Origin: Hymenolepis diminuta
Taxonomy: Eukaryota; Platyhelminthes; Cestoda; Cyclophyllidea; Hymenolepididae
DNA length: 64,000 nt
Assembly (NCBI GenBank): GCA_900708905.1
Contig: CAADRB010000001.1
Location: forward strand, 5,306,649-5,370,648
Direction: 5' to 3'
The stretch's first letter is position 1; the number at the start of each line of letters is the position of its first letter. Shown in pieces: positions 61,567-64,000 of the stretch. The notes under the pieces are model-generated. The model was given only the letters and a program-made list of their open reading frames with translations, searched no databases and had not been told where the DNA came from. A program made the translations under genes and the position numbers.

Positions 61567-64000
61567 AGTGGTCAGTTGATATATAGCCACTTTTCATTCA
61601 TTCTTTGTTTAAAATTGAATTGAAATACTAAAAACAAATATTCGAATGCTGATCAATAAACTGTGTTATATTAATGGTATAAATCTGGAACAAATGCTTT
61701 GGGATACTGATTCTTATAAAAAAACGTTCCTTATATTTTGAAAAGAAGGTAAAAGTTATCTAATGAGATTAAAAAAATATTCCTTCTTTTGAATTTAAAT
61801 AGTTAATTTTCCTCGCCATTATTAAAAAATAATATAAAAATATCTTATTATAAAAAACTTCAAGAACATTCCATGTAATCCAAATGTTATAAATGTCAAA
61901 AGTTCGGTGATCGAGTGTCAAATCACTGATAGACCGTCGCAGAAATACGCACTCATGTAAACGCAAAGGATTCTAGAGGTAAGATGGAACAATGGCGGCC
62001 AAGGTTCTACAATTTAATACCGGCGGTTTAAAACTGCAGGCGAATATTCATGAACAATTCGAAATACAGACTAATATCCTCTCCTCATGAGCATTTTATA
62101 TATGAAAACGACTGACCATTAAATAATTCGATTTATATAATATAATATTTCTTGTTTATCAGTACTTTTCTGCTTATTTGGAATCATAATAAAGCCAGCC
62201 TATTCGACTGCAAATACCTACGGAGTTAGGACTTCCAAATGATGCTCAGTTTGCCAAATATGATTCGTCCAGAGTAAAATAATTTGGAATTTTATTCAAA
62301 TAATTGTAAATGCCCACATAAAATCTGAAATTTATTTTGCCTCATGTGCTTCATATAAATGATAAAAATATACTATTTTCTGCTTATGACACACTAAAAT
62401 GTAAATTAATCAAAGAGGCGTCATCAAGCTCCACCTATTGCGGACATGAACTTACCCGGAAACCCCGGAATCTGATCATGATAAATACTTTTGTATCATT
62501 TAGATATCACACTCCAGGTTACATCTCTTCTAAGGAAGTGAACACCCCAATGCTTCCACAATTCAATAAAAGCTTTTAATGGGTTTATGCGTTGCCATAG
62601 GTAATGATTTTGTGTTATTATAAGAAATATTAAATTTAACTTAGGGTTGTTTTAATTTAGTGATCTACAAACATGAAACTTATTTTAAATATTTTCATAA
62701 ATATATAAATTAATGAATAGGCTGTGAATAATATTACCAAAATATAAAAACATTTGAGGTATAAAAGTTTCCTATTCAAAGCTTCAGTGTTTTTTAACTT
62801 AGCAAATTTCAATATCAAGGCCATATTAACTTTTTGATATTCATAAAATTTGATCTGGTTATTTTGTTACCTTGGGTATCCGTCATTGAAGTCAATCACA
62901 ATAAATAGCAAATGTCGTTAAACAATTGTTCCCTAGGCTAGTTCAATTTAAATCTTATCACATTTTCGAATAAAATTGCAAAATTTTAATTTTTTTTATT
63001 ATTAAAACCTACGGAGGTGCAAAATATTTATCAGTTAAACAACCTTTATTAAAAATACCTTATATTGGTACCAAATGGATAGTAATTGAACCATTGTAAA
63101 CCTTGACTATTAAAAAGCGTATCTGACAGGGTTTAACAACCCTCTGAATGGATATCAAAAAATGATTTCGATCAATAAATAGGGAACAAATAATGAAATT
63201 TGAATATTTAAACATAGAGAACGAAAGAGACTATACCCAAAGTTCAATAAAAGCGTACAATCGTAATATAGAAATCAAATTTTTAAAACGACTGTTGATC
63301 CGATATTAATTTCTAATTCTACTTAACCCCCTTTTCAGTATCGATATTCGAATCCTCAACTTTTCCACGTGTTCAAAGGAAAATTTTTATTGCTGTGTCA
63401 CTGCTAAAAATCAAACTAGTACAAAAACGAGGCTGTTGTTTTATACCGTCGACAAAGTGTCCATCCACCTAATATTTACACTTAACGTCTGTGGAATTGT
63501 AATGACTTGGGCGCATAGCTCAAAGAAGTTAATTTGACATTAAATCTCTTTTTATTGTTTTATAAAAGCCTGAAAAAATGCTTTAGATCTTTCAAAAAAT
63601 TATGAGTAACAAGCTGACACAAATTTCAAATATTTGTTACGTGGCATAAATCGTATTCTCATAATCAAACTATAAACAAAAGAATAAAACATTGTATTTT
63701 ATTTTTATTTTAAAGCATTTATTTGATTCAGAACCAAACAGTTCATGCAAATTAGAGACTAGAGGCTTTTTTCATTTCTACAATATTTATTAATATTTTA
63801 TTTAGGTACTGGTGGAAAGTTAAAGGAAGAGGATCAAGCGGAAGTAAAAAAATACACGAGGTCAAAATATTAAAGGAGTCACATAAAAATAAACATTGCT
63901 TTTTCGTTTTTATACCTTTAAGGCTTAGTTAAGGTCAAACGCTGCGTATTATAATGTCCCATTGGTAGAATTTTGGGATTTTTCCCCTATTTTAGTGTGA

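Larger units (their letters stand above)
57443..64000. other. upstream of the innexin exon; first intron, no exon found
   Basis: AT-rich DNA. I looked on the minus strand for an innexin first exon (N-terminus and TM1, ending in G before a GT donor) and did not find one. A slightly GC-richer patch with palindromes lies at 61450-61570. An 80-codon plus-strand frame at 62337-62579 has no recognisable motif. Confidence 0.5.

Noticed and set aside
1..64000. CRISPR arrays, rRNA genes and intact tRNA genes
   Set aside because: No regularly spaced identical repeats, no rRNA-like conserved blocks and no intact cloverleaf were seen. The sequence is eukaryotic.

Overview
This is an AT-rich eukaryotic window, mostly intron and intergenic DNA. 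Three spliced genes can be supported. The likely source is a flatworm (Platyhelminthes) or a related spiralian. Three things point that way: an innexin whose extracellular loops look like flatworm or lophotrochozoan members, two 35-36 nt introns in a small housekeeping gene, and multi-kilobase introns elsewhere. The phylum is inferred, not proven. There are no bacterial operons, no CRISPR array and no prokaryotic mobile elements.

Layout. From 172 to about 2204 (+) lies the 3' part of a gene I do not recognise. It has two phase-matched coding exons and a short last exon with two possible reading frames. From 3816 to 4642 (+) lies a complete three-exon gene for PIG-H, a subunit of the enzyme that starts GPI-anchor synthesis. 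From about 5 kb to 27.9 kb I see no convincing gene. That stretch holds decayed interspersed repeats, microsatellites and a few low-value open frames. From 57442 down to 28298 (-) runs one large innexin (gap-junction) gene. Five coding exons join in phase and encode 651 residues, from the first extracellular loop to the stop codon. The first coding exon (N-terminus and TM1) was not found and is probably more than 6.5 kb upstream, beyond the window. From 57.4 to 64 kb there is only AT-rich DNA with a few palindromes.

The most interesting observation is in the innexin. Its cytoplasmic loop between TM2 and TM3, normally short, is expanded by about 210 residues. Most of this is encoded by two extra exons (46828-46576 and 39962-39713), which carry a seven-proline run and Ser/Thr-rich, low-complexity sequence. 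The reading frame depends on both exons, because skipping either or both shifts it. The gene's introns have collected a broken mariner transposase, a LINE reverse-transcriptase remnant and tRNA-like repeat fragments.

The three genes are not functionally linked as far as the sequence shows. PIG-H acts at the endoplasmic reticulum, the innexin at the plasma membrane, and the first gene is unknown. I found no convincing new multi-gene system. The findings are an unusual protein architecture, microintrons and old repeat families.
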